NCBI GenBank assembly: GCA_907164885.2
Contig: OU015496.1
Coordinates: forward strand, 653,638 to 717,637
DNA length: 64,000 bases
Origin: Dolomedes plantarius
Taxonomy: Eukaryota; Arthropoda; Arachnida; Araneae; Dolomedidae
Direction of reading: 5' to 3'
Position 1 is the first letter of the stretch, and each line of letters begins with the position of its first letter. The notes below the pieces were generated by a model. It was not told the origin of the DNA, ran no database searches, and saw nothing but the letters and a program-made list of their open reading frames with translations. Positions 44,579 to 56,700 of this stretch are shown one piece after another. Made by a program: the position numbers and the translations under genes.

Positions 44579-45752
44579 AGAAATTTAATTAGATATTTTT
44601 TTTAAAAATTATAAAAAAAACGCTTTTTTATTTAAACGTTCTCCTTCATTGATATAAAAATTGTGCATTTTCTATCCAGTGATTAGATAAGTTGTGATAG
44701 AAAGAACTCCATAATCTAACTTTCGGATTGAAGATCTGCGATGTCAAATGATGAATGAGTTTTTCAAGTACGAAAATTTGAAAAATACAAGCAGCTTAAA
44801 ACAATTCTCAATAAAATGCATATTAGCAATTATTTCCGAACTAATAATTTCAGTTTTCCATCAGGCCAGTTTAGGAGTGAATTACCTAGAAACAATGGAT
44901 GCATGCATGGGTTTGAACAAGCAAGGAATACAACGCATTGACCTTAAACATACATTTATTTGATAACCCAAATTTCAATTAACTTGTCAGAGCTATTAAT
45001 ATTACAATCCGTTTCATATTAACAATTTTGACATACGATACCCAGAAGCAGAGGCAAACTATAGAGTCAAATATGATTTTTAGAGTCTATCGGGGAGGCA
45101 CTTACTATAACGGATGTATGCAGCGATGACCGGGACCCAGTATCATCTCCAGTGTAGGAACACCTTGGCGGGATATCCGCACTTCTCCAAGACTATGGGG
45201 CAGACGAGAGTCTCCGACATCTAACTCTCAGGAACCCAATCTAAAATCCGTCTCCTTCTTTTTCGATTCCTTCCGTCCTTAGCGTAGCTGTTGTCCGTTT
45301 ACAGGGGGGCCATTCTGGCACACCCCTCACTTTCATTGGGCAGCGGGCTGTTTCTCTTTCAGTGGTTCCTATCCCTAATTGGTTCTTTATTATACCGCCT
45401 CTGTCGCCTCTGTCCATAGTCTATGTAGTACCTCCCCCCACATACGTTTATTTTGCAAAACAACTTTGATTCTTCTCATCTGACGTTTTTACTGTGGGCC
45501 ATAAAATAACGACCATCCATCTTGTAAAATTTAAACTTCAGATCGCTATCACTGGCCACACCGACAGCTATTCTTCTATTTTTTTATTGGTTTACAATAA
45601 TGTATTTACCCCTGTCTCTGCATCCTTTATAATACATTCTTTATTGTCCACACACCGTGGGGAATTATACCAGTTTCACTTCTATAGCCAGGAAATATTA
45701 AGAGTGATTGTCTCTACGGACAATTCCCGAACGCAAATGAGAAGATCGTATG

Positions 45753-45866
45753 TTGTTGTGTTGTGGCTTATGCCCCTTGACCGACACTATATCAGATCAA
45801 GTTCATAAAGGCTATAGGGCATAATGGTGCGGTTCCGGTGTTTTGAATAGCACCACAAGGGTCGGG
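45753..45866 (+). repeat. Dispersed repeat S, copy 2
   Basis: TGTGGCTTATGCCCCTTGACCG ... ATCAGATCAAGTTC ... AATAGCACCAC matches 11082-11190. Both copies follow GTTG-rich DNA. Family unknown. Confidence 0.6.
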
Positions 45867-46214
45867 ATCCGATGAGATGATTTTTAAACTCTTCATTAAG
45901 TTTTTTAAATGCACTTCATGTCTACCAAACGGGAGTGCATAATTGAAAGGGGGTCACAAGTCTGAAGAATAGGGAACCAAAATTTACGTTCTGAAGTGCC
46001 AGCAAAGGGACAAAACTCAAAATGAAACAACCAAATAAATAAAAAAAAGGCTAGGAGAAATTGTGTCAAAAAGACGAAATTATGAAGTCGAGTGAAAAAA
46101 TATTTAAGAAATATGATAAAATTTTTGGAAGGTAAAAAAATAGGTTGTTCGTGGGCGTATTTATGTGCAAATACTTTTCTAAGCAGCTGATAAACACTTA
46201 AAATAGACACGATT

Positions 46215-46350
46215 TGGTGCGTCGCTATATGTTGTTTTGATTCAATCTGCGCAATGCAGACCGTTTTTGAGTCAGTCGCTCATCTGCGTTGGACGGAGAA
46301 GCATCTCCCCAACCACTGCAATAAATTGTTTAAAAAGCATAATTGTGTCA
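46215..46350 (+). repeat. BEL/Pao left LTR
   Basis: 136 bp, starts TGGTGCGTCGCTATATG. Matches the right LTR except TTG/TCG near the 3' end. AATAAA lies at about 46319. Confidence 0.9.
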
Positions 46351-47469
46351 ACCGTTCATGATAATTCTTCCCTAAGTAATGTGCAAAAATTGCAATACTT
46401 AAAATTATCGTTAAAAGGGGGACGCATCGACAATAATTCAGAATATTCAAATTTCGGATGCTAACTATACTAAAGCGTGGAAATTGATATGTGAACGTTT
46501 CGAAAATGTAGGTGAAATAATCTATTCGACACTAGATAAATTGTTTTCGCAGCCAGCATTACAAATCGAAAATGCACAAGGTTTGCGCAGAATGTTAGAC
46601 GTTACGAATCGATGCTTAGACATTTTAGAAGTATTGAACCAACCTATTCAATCAACACTGGGACATTATTCTTGTATATTTCTTGCGAAATAAACTAGAC
46701 TCTGAGACTTTAAAGGAGTGGCATCTGTCACATAAAGATCGTTCATTACGAATATTTGCTGATTTCAAGGTTTTTTTTCGAACAGCGCGCTTCCGCGTTG
46801 GCGTCGATTAATGTAAACAAACGAGGTTCGTTTAGTGAAAACAAAAGTAGATCTTTCAGTAAAAATAACAACGTGTCAGCGCATTTAACTTTTTCTCATG
46901 CATGTTTTTGCTGTAAAGGGCAACATCCTATATATAAATGTGATCATTTTATGAAACTTTCATTTAACAACAAAAAAGAGTTTATTGCGAAGAATAAATT
47001 ACGTAGCAATTGTTTACGAATGGGTCATCGCGCGTCAGCCTGTGCTAGTAGTGGATGTAAAATATGCAATTTAAGACATAATACGCTATTACACATCAAT
47101 AAAAATCCAAACGCAACGGTCAACGGTAGATCGGAACCAGAAGTTGATCCGGTGATATCAACACATTGCGCTCAACGTGAAAATAGTCAAATTCTTTTAC
47201 CCACGGCCATAGTTAATGTTATCGATGCTAGCGGTAATTATCAAAATTGTCGGGTTTTAATTGACAGTGCATCACAGTCTTCATTTATAAGCGAAAATTG
47301 TGCTCAAAAATTGAAATTGAATAGAAAATCTGTTAAGTTACGCATTTCTGGTGTGTCCGGAAAAGAAACGGCAACTACTAACGGCAGTGTAATTGTAAGT
47401 TTAGTTTCATGCTACAGCAAAAAATCGGTACAATGCGAATTACATATTTTAAAAAAAGGTTACAGGTGA
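46351..47469 (+). pseudogene. BEL/Pao Gag (5' truncated) and protease
   Basis: Begins mid-Gag straight after the LTR (LSNVQKLQYLKLSLKG, then NYTKAWKLICERFENV in another frame). Knuckle-type motifs CFCCKGQHPIYKC, CLRMGHRASAC and CKICNLRHNTLLH follow (46,906-47,094). Next is the protease region with VLIDSASQSSFI, where the catalytic Asp is kept and the next residues are S-A instead of T/S-G. Frame changes occur near 46,465, 46,690-46,780 and 47,465. Confidence 0.85.
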
Positions 47470-47485
47470 ACTGCCGCAAAGTTCT

Positions 47486-48742
47486 GTGGATACAAGTACA
47501 TTGGATTGTTTTGATTCAGTAAAATTAGCAGATCCGAATTATCACTTATCGGGTAGCATAGATATACTTCTTGGTGCGGATTGTTGTTCAGATATTTTTG
47601 TCGGTAATTGTATCAAAGCACCTCACGAGTCAATTGCAGCACATGAAACAATTTTTGGGTGGGTTATCTTTGGGAAAGCCACACCTGGTAAATCGAAGCA
47701 ACGTGTTGTTCATGTACATCATAGTAGTTCTGATATCGACTCTTCCTTGCAGAAATTCTGGCAAGTCGAAGAAATTCCTAATGCTAGTAAGTGGACTAAA
47801 GAAGAAATCAAATGCGATAAACATTTTCAAATCACACATTCCAGAGATAATTCTGGCCGTTACATTGTAAACCTACCATTTAAGGAAACCGCTAAACCTC
47901 TTGGGGAGTCAAGGGAAGTGGCAACTAAACGCTTGCAACAAATTGAACGTAAAATTGCACGGCATCCAATCTTAATGCAGAGTTATTCTAAATTTATGAG
48001 TGATTACTTAACATTAGGTCACATGGAAATAGTTCCTGAAAACGAGTTAAATGCTACCGTCGAATCTATGTATTACATACCTCATCATTGCATGAAAAAT
48101 GAATCGGATCTTAAATTCCGCGTGGTATTTGACGCGTCTGCAAAAACTACGAACGATATCTCATTAAATGATAATTTGTTAATTGGACCAACCATTCAGG
48201 ATGATCTTTTTAATCTCATATTGAGATTCAGGGAAAGGAAAATCGCCCTTAAGGCAGACATTGTAAAAATGTACAGGCAGGTAAAAGTTTCTTCTAACGA
48301 TACAAACTTTCAGAGAATACTTTGGAGAAATTCTCCCTCGGAACCAATCAGTACCTACCGGCTGCTTACAGTAACATACGGAACTGCATGTGCACCGTTC
48401 CTAGCCACCAAATGCCTTCAACAATTAGTACACGACGAAGGGCAGGATTTTCAGTTAGCGGCAACGGCGGTTAACAAGGATTTTTATGTAGACGATCTGC
48501 TTTCAGGCGCAGACACCATTGAGCAGGCTATTCAGTTACAGGTAGAAATTAATGCATTATTAAAGAGGGGTGGTTTTGAACTAAGAAAGTGGTCTTCGAA
48601 TGAACCACAAGTGTTACAAAATTTGAGCGATGATTTGTTTGACCTAAATCAATATCAGGTTCAATCCGACAATACAATTAAAACGTTAGGCATACAATGG
48701 GACCCTAGGAAAGATGTATTTTTGTTCAAGGTGTCAAATTAA
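47486..48742 (+). pseudogene. BEL/Pao protease tail and reverse transcriptase
   Basis: Starts in the protease end (IDILLGADCCSDIF, GWVIFGK) and runs into the RT: KFRVVFDASAKT, the first Asp in LKADIVKMYRQVKV, YGTACAPFLATKCL, and the YVDD box in KDFYVDDLLSG. The longest intact piece of this element. The frame is lost at about 48,730; RT connection sequence continues in 48714-49346. Confidence 0.92.
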
Positions 48743-49346
48743 TGGCAAATATGCATACAATTCTAAACGAACTGTTTTATCAATGCTATCACAATTATTC
48801 GATCCTTTGGGATGGCTTACACCAGTAACGATAGTTGGCAAAATTCTGATCCAAATGTTATGGAAAGAAAAGTTAGATTGGGATGAACCTTTACCGTCAC
48901 CTTTAGAAACTAGTTGGAACAACTTCAAAAACAATTTAAACGAGTTAGAACTTGTAGAAATTCCGCGATATGTTTCAATCGATGGCGCAGTGAAATATGA
49001 ACTACATGGATTCTCAGATGCGTCTGAAAAAGCGTACGCTGCTGTAATCTATTTGCGAAAAATAGATAGTTGCGGAAATGCAAGGCTAAATTTAATCGCA
49101 TCTAAATCAAGGGTAGCTCCATTAAAAAAATTAACGTTACCTAGATTGGAATTATGCGGAGCTCATTTGTTAGCCAAATTGATGACAGTGTTAATTTCTG
49201 GCACAAGCCTTTCATTCGATAAAAAGTGCTGCTGGTGTGATTCCACAATCGTTCTCGCGTGGTTAGATTCGCCTGCTAATAGGTGGAAGACATTCGTAGC
49301 CAATCGTGTTGCACAAATTAACGAATTCGTGCCAAATGTAATCTAG
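48714..49346 (+). pseudogene. BEL/Pao RNase H region
   Basis: Begins with the post-RT segment SMLSQLFDPLGWLTPV, then RNase H with FSDASEKAYAAVIYL, LPRLELCGAHLLAKL and CWCDSTIVLAWLDSP. The conserved Asp, Glu and Asp positions are present. It stops at TAG 49344-49346; the next codons (HYVPSVENPADCSSRG) continue in the same frame to about 49640, so this is a nonsense mutation. Confidence 0.9.
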
Positions 49347-49361
49347 CATTATGTACCAAGT

Positions 49362-50038
49362 GTGGAAAACCCAGCAGATTGCTCCTCTCGCGGTATAAGT
49401 CCAAGCGAACTTAAAAATCATGATCTATGGTGGAACGGACCACCATTTCTTGATAAAATTGAATGCATTTCTCACGAACACACATGTACTGGAGATAATG
49501 AAATAGAACTCAAACGGGAAGAAAAAAGAATTACAAGTCTAGTGACTCAAACAATGAAAGAACCAAATGATTTTGATCTTCTGAAAAACTATTCATCTTT
49601 AACAAAGCTAAAACGAGTGACGGCATCGAACTTAACCATGCCTTAATGTTGTGGGTCAGAAAGACTCAAGCAGAAAGTTTTAGTGCGGAATTAGAGGCTT
49701 TACAAAAATCTAAACCACTTGCTGCGAAGAGCAAAATATTGTCTCTAAATCCAGTGTTACACGAGGGATTGTTAAAGGTGGGCGGCAGGTTAAGACATGC
49801 AAATGTTGCAGAATCACAAAAGCGTCCTATTCTCCTGCCTAAGGAACATCATCTAACAAAATTGATTTTACAAGACATTCATTTGAAAAATTTACATGAA
49901 GGTGCTCAATTAATGCAAGCATGTTTGACACAGCAATTTTGGATTGTTTCAGCCAGGTCAGCTATTCGTGGAATCATTGCCAATTGTGTAGTATGCAAGC
50001 GGCATCGAGCTCAACACGTTAACACAACAAATGGGTGA
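49362..50038 (+). pseudogene. BEL/Pao integrase N-terminal region
   Basis: The first part (49362-49646) is the spacer beginning with ENPADCSSRGISPSEL. After a frameshift near 49,640 the integrase zinc-binding domain follows: HLTKLILQDIHLKNLHEGAQL (His pair) and CVVCKRHRA (Cys pair, about 49,988-50,014). The frame shifts again near 50,030. Confidence 0.88.
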
Positions 50039-50972
50039 TTTACCGGCTTCACGCGTAAACCCATCTCGACCATTCACACATTATGGTGTTGACTACTGCG
50101 GACCTTTTTCTGTAAAAATTTCAAAATCTACTAGAGCAAAAACTTCAAAATCGTATTTAGCTCTGTTCATATGTTTTGCAACAAAGGCAATTCATCTGGA
50201 ACTCGTCAGTGACGTGACGACGGATAGTTTCATCGCAGCCCTCAAGAGATTTGTCAGTCGTCGAGGAAAGTGCTCACACATGTATAGTGATTGTGGCTCT
50301 AACTTCATTGGGGCCAATCGTAAATTAAAGGCTGAACTCGCGTTACTTCTCAGATCGTATAAACATAATGATAAAGTGTCACATTATTTAAGTGAAAACG
50401 GAATCGAATGGCACTTTAATCCGCCAAGTGCTCCTCACATGGGAGGACTTTGGGAATCTAACATAAAATGTGTGAAGCAACATCTCAGAAAAATTGTCTC
50501 CAACGTAACACTGACCTTCGAGGAACTTTATACACAAATCGAAGCTTGTCTGAACTCACGACCGCCATCCCCATTGTCCAAGGATCCCAACGATTTAACA
50601 GCATTAACTCCTGGACACTTTATAGCTGGTGGACCTCTTACAGCTATACCCGAGCAAGACTACAGTACAACAAAGAGGAACAGGCTGTCCAGATGGCAGT
50701 TAACACAAAACCTCGTCCAACATTTTTGGAATCGATGGAAGAAAGAATACGTTCTTCAACTGCAGCAACGATCCAAATGGCAGCAATCAAAAGAGAACAT
50801 AACTTGTGGTGATCTTGTCCTCATTGTAGATGACAAACTACCTCCCACGAAGTGGAAACTCGGTAGAGTTACCTCTGTGCATCCTGGACATGATGGGAAA
50901 GTTCGAGTTGTAACATTAAAAACTGTCGATGGCATGTTGTCACGATCTGTGGCAAAACTGTGCAAACTTTAA
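50031..50972 (+). pseudogene. BEL/Pao integrase catalytic core and C-terminal domain
   Basis: Catalytic residues are visible: D in YGVDYCGPF, D in MYSDCGSNFIGA and E in GGLWESNIKCVK. The C-terminal part (RLSRWQLTQNLVQHFWNRW, then LVLIVDDKLPPTKWKLGRV) is the DUF5641 type found in BEL/Pao integrases. 313 codons without interruption, ending at the natural stop 50970-50972. It is cut off from the preceding domain only by the frameshift at 50,030. Confidence 0.92.
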
Positions 50973-51129
50973 CAAGTTCAAGTTAATTTCATCAACTCTC
51001 ATTTACGTGTTTTGTATTTCAATTCATTATTGTTTTTGTTAGTTAATGATTCTGTTCTTTTTTTCTTTCAGACATCTTCATGTTGAGTTGTAATTTTGAA
51101 AGCTCTTAAAGCTTTCGAGGTGGGCGGCA

Positions 51130-51265
51130 TGGTGCGTCGCTATATGTTGTTTTGATTCAATCTGCGCAATGCAGACCGTTTTTGAGTCAGTCGCTCATCT
51201 GCGTTGGACGGAGAAGCATCTCCCCAACCACTGCAATAAATTGTTTAAAAAGCATAATCGTGTCA
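51130..51265 (+). repeat. BEL/Pao right LTR
   Basis: Preceded by the purine-rich GAGGTGGGCGG, a plausible plus-strand primer (polypurine) tract. The sequence is the same as the left LTR with one difference by eye. Confidence 0.9.
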
Positions 51266-51734
51266 ACAATTTCTCGTCTCGACTCGTGTACTTCCACGAT
51301 TGACCAAAACTAGATAGCAAAGTTAGCAAGAAAATCTAATTTAGATACGGAGTAGGGGCAATATATTTGACCTTTACACTTTATCAGTTGTAAAATAATC
51401 CTTAAAACTTTTCGGCTTTCGTCATGTAAAATAATAATCTTTGTTGATGATTCATCTGGCGAGAACGACGGATTAAATCTCTGTCGCTAACAACCTGTAT
51501 ACCAAGAGATGAACCCTCTGCTAATTAAGGAACCAGAATATGGATTAAGCATGTCCTTCGCATAAAAGAATAATTTACAGAGTTTCGCGTCCCAAAGGGA
51601 TTGTTAAATAAAGAAAAGGAATTTCTCAAGAAAGTATCACTGAATGGCATCGTTGTTTTTTTACTAGGTCTGCGGTAGTCAGATATGAAATTTCCCGTCA
51701 TTTCCGCGAAACTCTCAGATTTTATAAACAATTT
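51266..51734. other. Spacer without recognised gene
   Basis: The minus frame 51525-51731 has no motif. No TE ends. Confidence 0.45.
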
Positions 51735-51975
51735 GGGCTTGTGGCGGCCCAGTGGTACAGCGCGCTGGTTTTCGGTGCTGAGGGTGCTCAGATCGAGTCC
51801 CAGCGTTGCGCCACGAAAAATGCCTCCGTTCGTGTCGTCCCTTCATAGGGGGTAATGCTGTCCGCCTATATGGTGCCCCCACAATAAAATGGAGAGTAAA
51901 ACTGCGGCGTAGTAAGGGCCAATGTTTGAATACAAGTGCCTCCGCATTGGATTAAAAAAAATAATAAATAAACAA
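51735..51975 (+). mobile_element. tRNA-derived SINE, copy 3 (plus strand)
   Basis: Head: GTGGCGGCCCAGTGGTACAG (A-box region) and AGATCGAGTCCCAGC (B-box). The body contains AGGGGGTAATGCTGTCCGCC, the inverse of the block in copies 1 and 2. It ends GCCTCCGCATTGGATT followed by an A-rich tail at 51953-51974. Confidence 0.78.
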
Positions 51976-54290
51976 TTGAGCTGTTTCCCTCATTTCAAAG
52001 TAGTGCATCATTATATATCATCGGTTATTCAGAGCTTTTCAGCTCTTGACTAAGTTTCATGGGGGAATAATTATTTGAAGACCTATATTTTAAATAAATT
52101 TTGGTTTGCCTTCCAGTATCATATGTACGCATTAAAGTCTAATTCCGTCTTGCTATTATACTAAATATCTAAAGGAAGTTGAGAAGTGTTCCTGAATCTG
52201 CGTATTCTTTAACGTTGTTAATTGAGTATTATTATTTGTTTAGTTGCAAAGGATTTATTTAAAATAACACTTATACTCTGAGTTTGTTGTTATTTAATGC
52301 AGCGAAATTGATGCATATTAGAGGTGTATTTGTAATAATATAGTCCATCGTGATGGAAGTAACCTAAAATAAGATATATATAACGTTAAAATCCTTGAGC
52401 AGATTACTGTACTATAGGAGTTTTAAAGAGTGTAGTTCCGATTAGCGACGATTTAGAGATATTTAGGTTTGCAACTTTTGAACATCCTTAAAACAAGATT
52501 CAAGTGGGTTAAAATTACGCATACATACATTGAAGGCTGAAATTTGTGCGCAAAAGCCAGCGAGAAAAATGAAACAAGACTCGATCACATCGCCAGGGTA
52601 GCTTAACGGTTTGAGCAACCCGTCTGCGTATCGGATGTATGCATACGGTACCAGGCCTGGCAGCAGGTGTTCATGCGTCACAAAGTCTGGAAATCAGAAT
52701 TTCTCAAATAAACATGTAGTGATAAACAGTGTCTCAAATAAACATGTATTTTTAATAAGTGAAACTTTTGATAAATTTAGTTAAACATTTGTATTCATTA
52801 ATAAATTCCGCTTTTCTTTGCTTTCTATACGAGTCAATTTTGCCCTTGCTTATCTTCCAAATAAAGAATTGCGAATTTTTTCCATTATGAAGCTTTCATG
52901 AATAGTTATCTCATTAAACTTACCTCAGAAAAATACACCTTGTGAACGGCCAGAATAATTTTTCAATCCTCTAGTCGTCCTTTCATCTGTAGGTGAATCA
53001 AAGAGGCAAAGTTTTCATTTCCTGAGAAACTTTTACTAAAATATGTCATTTAGGTGGTACATTAACAGTAGATTTTATACGACATTTTTTCACTTGCGCG
53101 AATAGTACAGCCTGCATCGTTCACGTAAGCATTTTATCAAAATCGGTTTGATGATATGTCATAAAAAATAAAGTCCATTTCGGTCGCAGAAATTTTAATG
53201 AATAAATTTTCGATGAAGGTGGAGAGGAATGCAATATTCACGCGAATTTCTGCCACTGAAATTCTTTTCCGTGAGGGAAATATATCCTTTTCATTATTTT
53301 AAATCCCTCAATATGATTCATTCCCTTCGATTTGCATTCAGTTGAGCCAGTGAAATGGATGGAATGAGAGACTTTCACCCGGTAAAAATATTTTCCTGTC
53401 TGAGGTGCATGCACGTTCGCGAACATAGAATTTGACAAGCTTATTTATATCAGGTTTGATATAAAAAATATATGACGTTGATTACAAAAGTTTTTTTTTC
53501 AGTTTTTTTTTATCCATAGCATGTGAAAGCATTCTTCATAATGTGAAGTATATATACATTTTCATAAATTTTTCTACGGAATAAAATTTGTTCTAAAAGT
53601 CTGAAAATACTAACAAACAGAAGTACTGAACTGAAATAAAAGCTATATACACACATACATACATAGAAATACAGATTTGAGAAAAACATCAGAACCTTTA
53701 AAGTATGATATCTAAAGAAATGTTTGAAGCTCCGTTTGGTTGACTTAATTTGAATTTCAATCGCGAGCCCTCGATGCAATTTTATTTTACGTCAAAAATT
53801 TCTTTTTTAATTCAGAATTTTCGAATGCGATTTATTTCTTCCGAAGTACAAAAGCTTCATTAGCTGCTGTAATTATACCGGGATTGAAACGGAAAAAATA
53901 GCCGATTCATTTCTGTGTCATTTTAAATTAATATGACCGCATTCCTGAAAAATTTTCAGCATAATTATAGTGCATTATTTTTTTTTTCTTGTTAAATGCA
54001 AACTTTCTTTGATGAGAGAGGTGGGACAAAGATAAAGATTTTCAATTCTCTGAGCATATCATTTTTTAAATCAATTTATGTACTGAGCCGTATTAGGAGA
54101 TATCGTCTTAAGCACAAACTTTATTGAATTTTATTGTTATCTTCCAATGATATTTTCGTCATTCTGAACTCTAAGTCATTTTAAAAGGCGTAAACAAATA
54201 CCGGTGAAAAATTTTAAATATTTTGATTGGCATGAAATAAAAGCATAATTTTTTGTTTTGTAGAGAAAAACATATTTAATAGCTCTAAGG
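51976..54290. other. AT-rich stretch, no gene seen
   Basis: A tRNA-like A-box (TAGCTTAACGG near 52,599) has no matching B-box. Frames at 52463-52681 (minus), 53238-53438 (minus) and 53510-53779 (minus) show no known motif. Confidence 0.4.
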
Positions 54291-55886
54291 CAGTGGTTCT
54301 CAAACTGTGCACCTGGGCGCACTGGTGCGCCCCAGAGCTCTTTCAGGTCCGCTCCGTAGTATTCCTAAAAAATCTATCCAGGTATGAAAAGCAAATGTAT
54401 ACTAAGTTACTATATTATACCATTTCTTTACGACCACTCGGCTTGTTTCGTTGCGACATTATTATGACAGCTATAAGTTACTTTTCTTGCAACTAGCTTC
54501 TGATCCGCAAATTTTTTACGCATCTAAAAAACGTAACAAACGTGGCTGGAACGGCACGTTAATACCGGCACTAGCTTTGTTGGCAGTGTTGCATAACAGG
54601 CGTTGGTGAGTGGGCGTGTCGTGTCTTGTGAACTGCCGTCAAGAGTAAACGTATTGTGCCTTTTACAACTTTCAGAATAATTACCGTTGATATAATTGTC
54701 TTTCTTAAGAATAATTCACCCATAAAAATGAATAAGTTTCTTAAAAAGAAGCGTGACATTCATAAATGTAATCCTGAAATTGAGCAAACCTCAAATGTGG
54801 AAAGTTGTTCTGGTAAGAAAGCAAAATCGCGACCGACCCGTAAATACGACGAGAGTTATGTATTTAAGCCTTGACTTTTCTTGGACCGGAAATGTTGATA
54901 ATCCGCAGCCAGTATGTTTAGTTTGTGGACTAAAAATGTCAAATGAATCAATGCTACCTAGTAAACTTGGTAAACATTTGAAAAGTAAACACTCTCATTT
55001 ACAAGACAAACCCACAATTTCATTTAAGAGAATGTCCAAACAGCAAAGAAAAGCAGGTGATTCTTTAAAAAGTTCAATGACTGTTTCAGATAAAGCTCAA
55101 ATTGCTTCTTACCAAGTCCCAGAACTGATTGCACAAAATATTAAAGCTCATACTTTGGGTGAATCACTTATTTTGCCTGCTTGCCAAAAGATTGTCTGTA
55201 CGATGTTAGGAAATGAAGCAGCTATGAAAATAAGCAAGATACATCTGTCCAGTGATACTGTTAACAGGCGTATTTTGGAAATGTCTTCTGATATTGAGAA
55301 AAATGTATGTGGTAATAAATTGAAGTGTTCTGATTTTGCACTGCAAGTTGATGAGTCAACATACATTATCAACAAGGCGCAAGTCATAGCATCCATTCGT
55401 TTCGTTAACGAAAATCAAATAACAAATCAGTTTCTTTTTTGAAAAGAATTAAGTCTGACTGCAAAAGGTGAGGACATTTTTTAAATCCTGAATAACTACC
55501 TTGATAAATGGCAGTTATCGTGGAAATTGTGTGTAGGCATTTGCACAGATGGAGCTCCTTCTATGATAGGCTGCTACAAGGGTCTTGCATCTTTTATAAA
55601 GCAAAAAAACGAAAATGTTATTGTAACTCATTGCTTCCTTCATAGAGAGGCTTTGATGTCAACAACATTAGGAGAGGATTTAAGAGAGGTCTTAGATCAA
55701 GTTGTTAAAATGGTGAACTTTATTAAAACAAGACCAGTTAAATCACGCCTATTTGAACAGATTTGCACCAATACGGATTCTTAACACAGACGGGTACTTT
55801 TACACACCGATGTGAGGTGGCTGTTAAGAGGCAAAGTACTCACCCACGTACACGAGTTACGACAAGAACTTATCACATTTTTTGAA
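54291..55886 (+). mobile_element. hAT element, left end and transposase, 3' truncated
   Basis: The left terminus CAGTGGTTCTCAAACTGTG is the typical end of ZBED-type hAT elements and is preceded by CTCTAAGG (a possible 8-bp target copy). The transposase follows at 54728. The element breaks off at about 55,886 inside the transposase, abutting minus-strand BEL/Pao sequence, so no right end or second target copy is present. Confidence 0.82.
54728..55886 (+). pseudogene. hAT transposase, ZBED type, truncated
   Basis: Cut-and-paste transposase. The start at 54728 (MNKFLKKKR) fits the family. BED finger: CLVCGLKM ... HLKSKHSH (54,909-55,000). The catalytic part shows D in FALQVDESTY, D in GICTDGAPSMIG and the Cys/His motif THCFLHREAL. 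The dimerisation region and catalytic Glu are missing. Defects: a frameshift near 54,870, TGA at 55440-55442, TAA near 55482 and TAA at 55782-55784, all within one otherwise continuous frame. A domesticated ZBED gene would not carry these stops. Confidence 0.88.
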
Positions 55887-56082
55887 GCAATCATCATTTT
55901 TGTAACCTCCTTCAATGTGAATTTTGGATTACAAAGATACAATATTTGGAATTTTTCTAATTTTCTGGAGTCTGACCAGAAATTAACTGTGGTTGACCCT
56001 TTTCGGTTTATAATTTGTCCTACTTCTTTTGAAAGTCTGGCTGCGAGCAACGCCCCCATCAGTTCGAGTTTTGGGAGAGTAA
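55887..56082 (-). pseudogene. Second BEL/Pao element, RNase H fragment (left part)
   Basis: On the minus strand it reads LELMGALLAARLSKEV ... FWSDS (about 55,977-56,070), the RNase H block of BEL/Pao pol. Below about 55,977 the sequence no longer resembles BEL/Pao and runs into the truncated hAT element. The upstream half of the same domain lies across the MITE, at 56701-57139. Confidence 0.75.
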
Positions 56083-56697
56083 GGACATCAGCACACGGAG
56101 CGACTCAAAGGAAACTGAACTGGTTAGCGATTGAAATTGCTTATCGGTTGCAAACTCGTTAGTGATGCGGCTCCGCACACGGGACTACTCAAAAGTGATT
56201 CAAATCAACAGTTTGCGACCTGTCATGGAAGGAAGAACATCATTACTCCGGGCATTTTTTAGTTAAATTATTATCAGAAATTAATTTATTCAAAAAAATG
56301 GTCAAAATAGATTGCCTTTGATCAATCGTTTAAAAATGGACTGTACATATGGGCGCACATATTCCATACAACAAAAAAAGTTAGAATTTCATTTCATCGC
56401 TAGACAGAAGTCACGTGACTTTCGTGTTCGTCATTTGGCAGCTTTCCAAATGATCGGCTGTAACATAGATTGTGTAATCACACGCACAACGCAAGAGAAA
56501 CTGGCGACTGAAGTTGCTAGCGACTCGACACGTTGAGTTGCCTGCGACTGATTACAAACGCGTTGCTGACGGGTTTGTAACAAATTGCGCCGTGTGCGTG
56601 GCTCCATTCAATTACATAGGTTATGACTCATCACGGACTGGTTTGTGATTGGAGTCAGTTAGCAGTTTCTTTTCAGTTGCTCCGTGTGCAGACGGCC
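56083..56697. mobile_element. Harbinger-type MITE inside BEL/Pao RNase H
   Basis: The ends GGACATCAGCACACGGAGC and, inverted, GGCCGTCTGCACACGGAGC make a TIR of over 20 bp. It is flanked by TAA (56080-56082) and TTA (56698-56700), the 3-bp target size of PIF/Harbinger with one change. BEL/Pao coding resumes directly on both sides. 615 bp, with no transposase. Confidence 0.82.
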
Positions 56698-56700
56698 TTA

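Larger units (their letters stand above)
44177..46214. other. No gene recognised; contains stem-loops and repeat S copy 2
   Basis: Holds two adjacent inverted repeats at 44486-44578 and repeat S copy 2 at 45753-45866. The plus frame 45494-45808 and the minus frame 45905-46210 carry no recognisable motif. The region 45,060-45,450 is GC-richer and unexplained. Confidence 0.4.
46215..51265 (+). mobile_element. BEL/Pao LTR retrotransposon with near-identical short LTRs
   Basis: LTRs 46215-46350 and 51130-51265 (136 bp each) start TGGTGCGTCGC and end GTGTCA, differing at one base by eye. The internal part carries Gag, DUF1758-type protease, RT, RNase H and integrase in BEL/Pao order, with no envelope frame after integrase. 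No primer-binding site follows the left LTR, and Gag starts inside its coding region, so the 5' internal part is deleted. No clear target duplication was found. Confidence 0.92.

Noticed and set aside
50973..51129. Possible envelope gene after the BEL/Pao integrase, which would make it retrovirus-like
   Set aside because: Only about 157 bp lie between the integrase stop and the right LTR, with no open frame.
52590..52650. tRNA-like A-box TAGCTTAACGG
   Set aside because: No B-box at the required distance and no cloverleaf.
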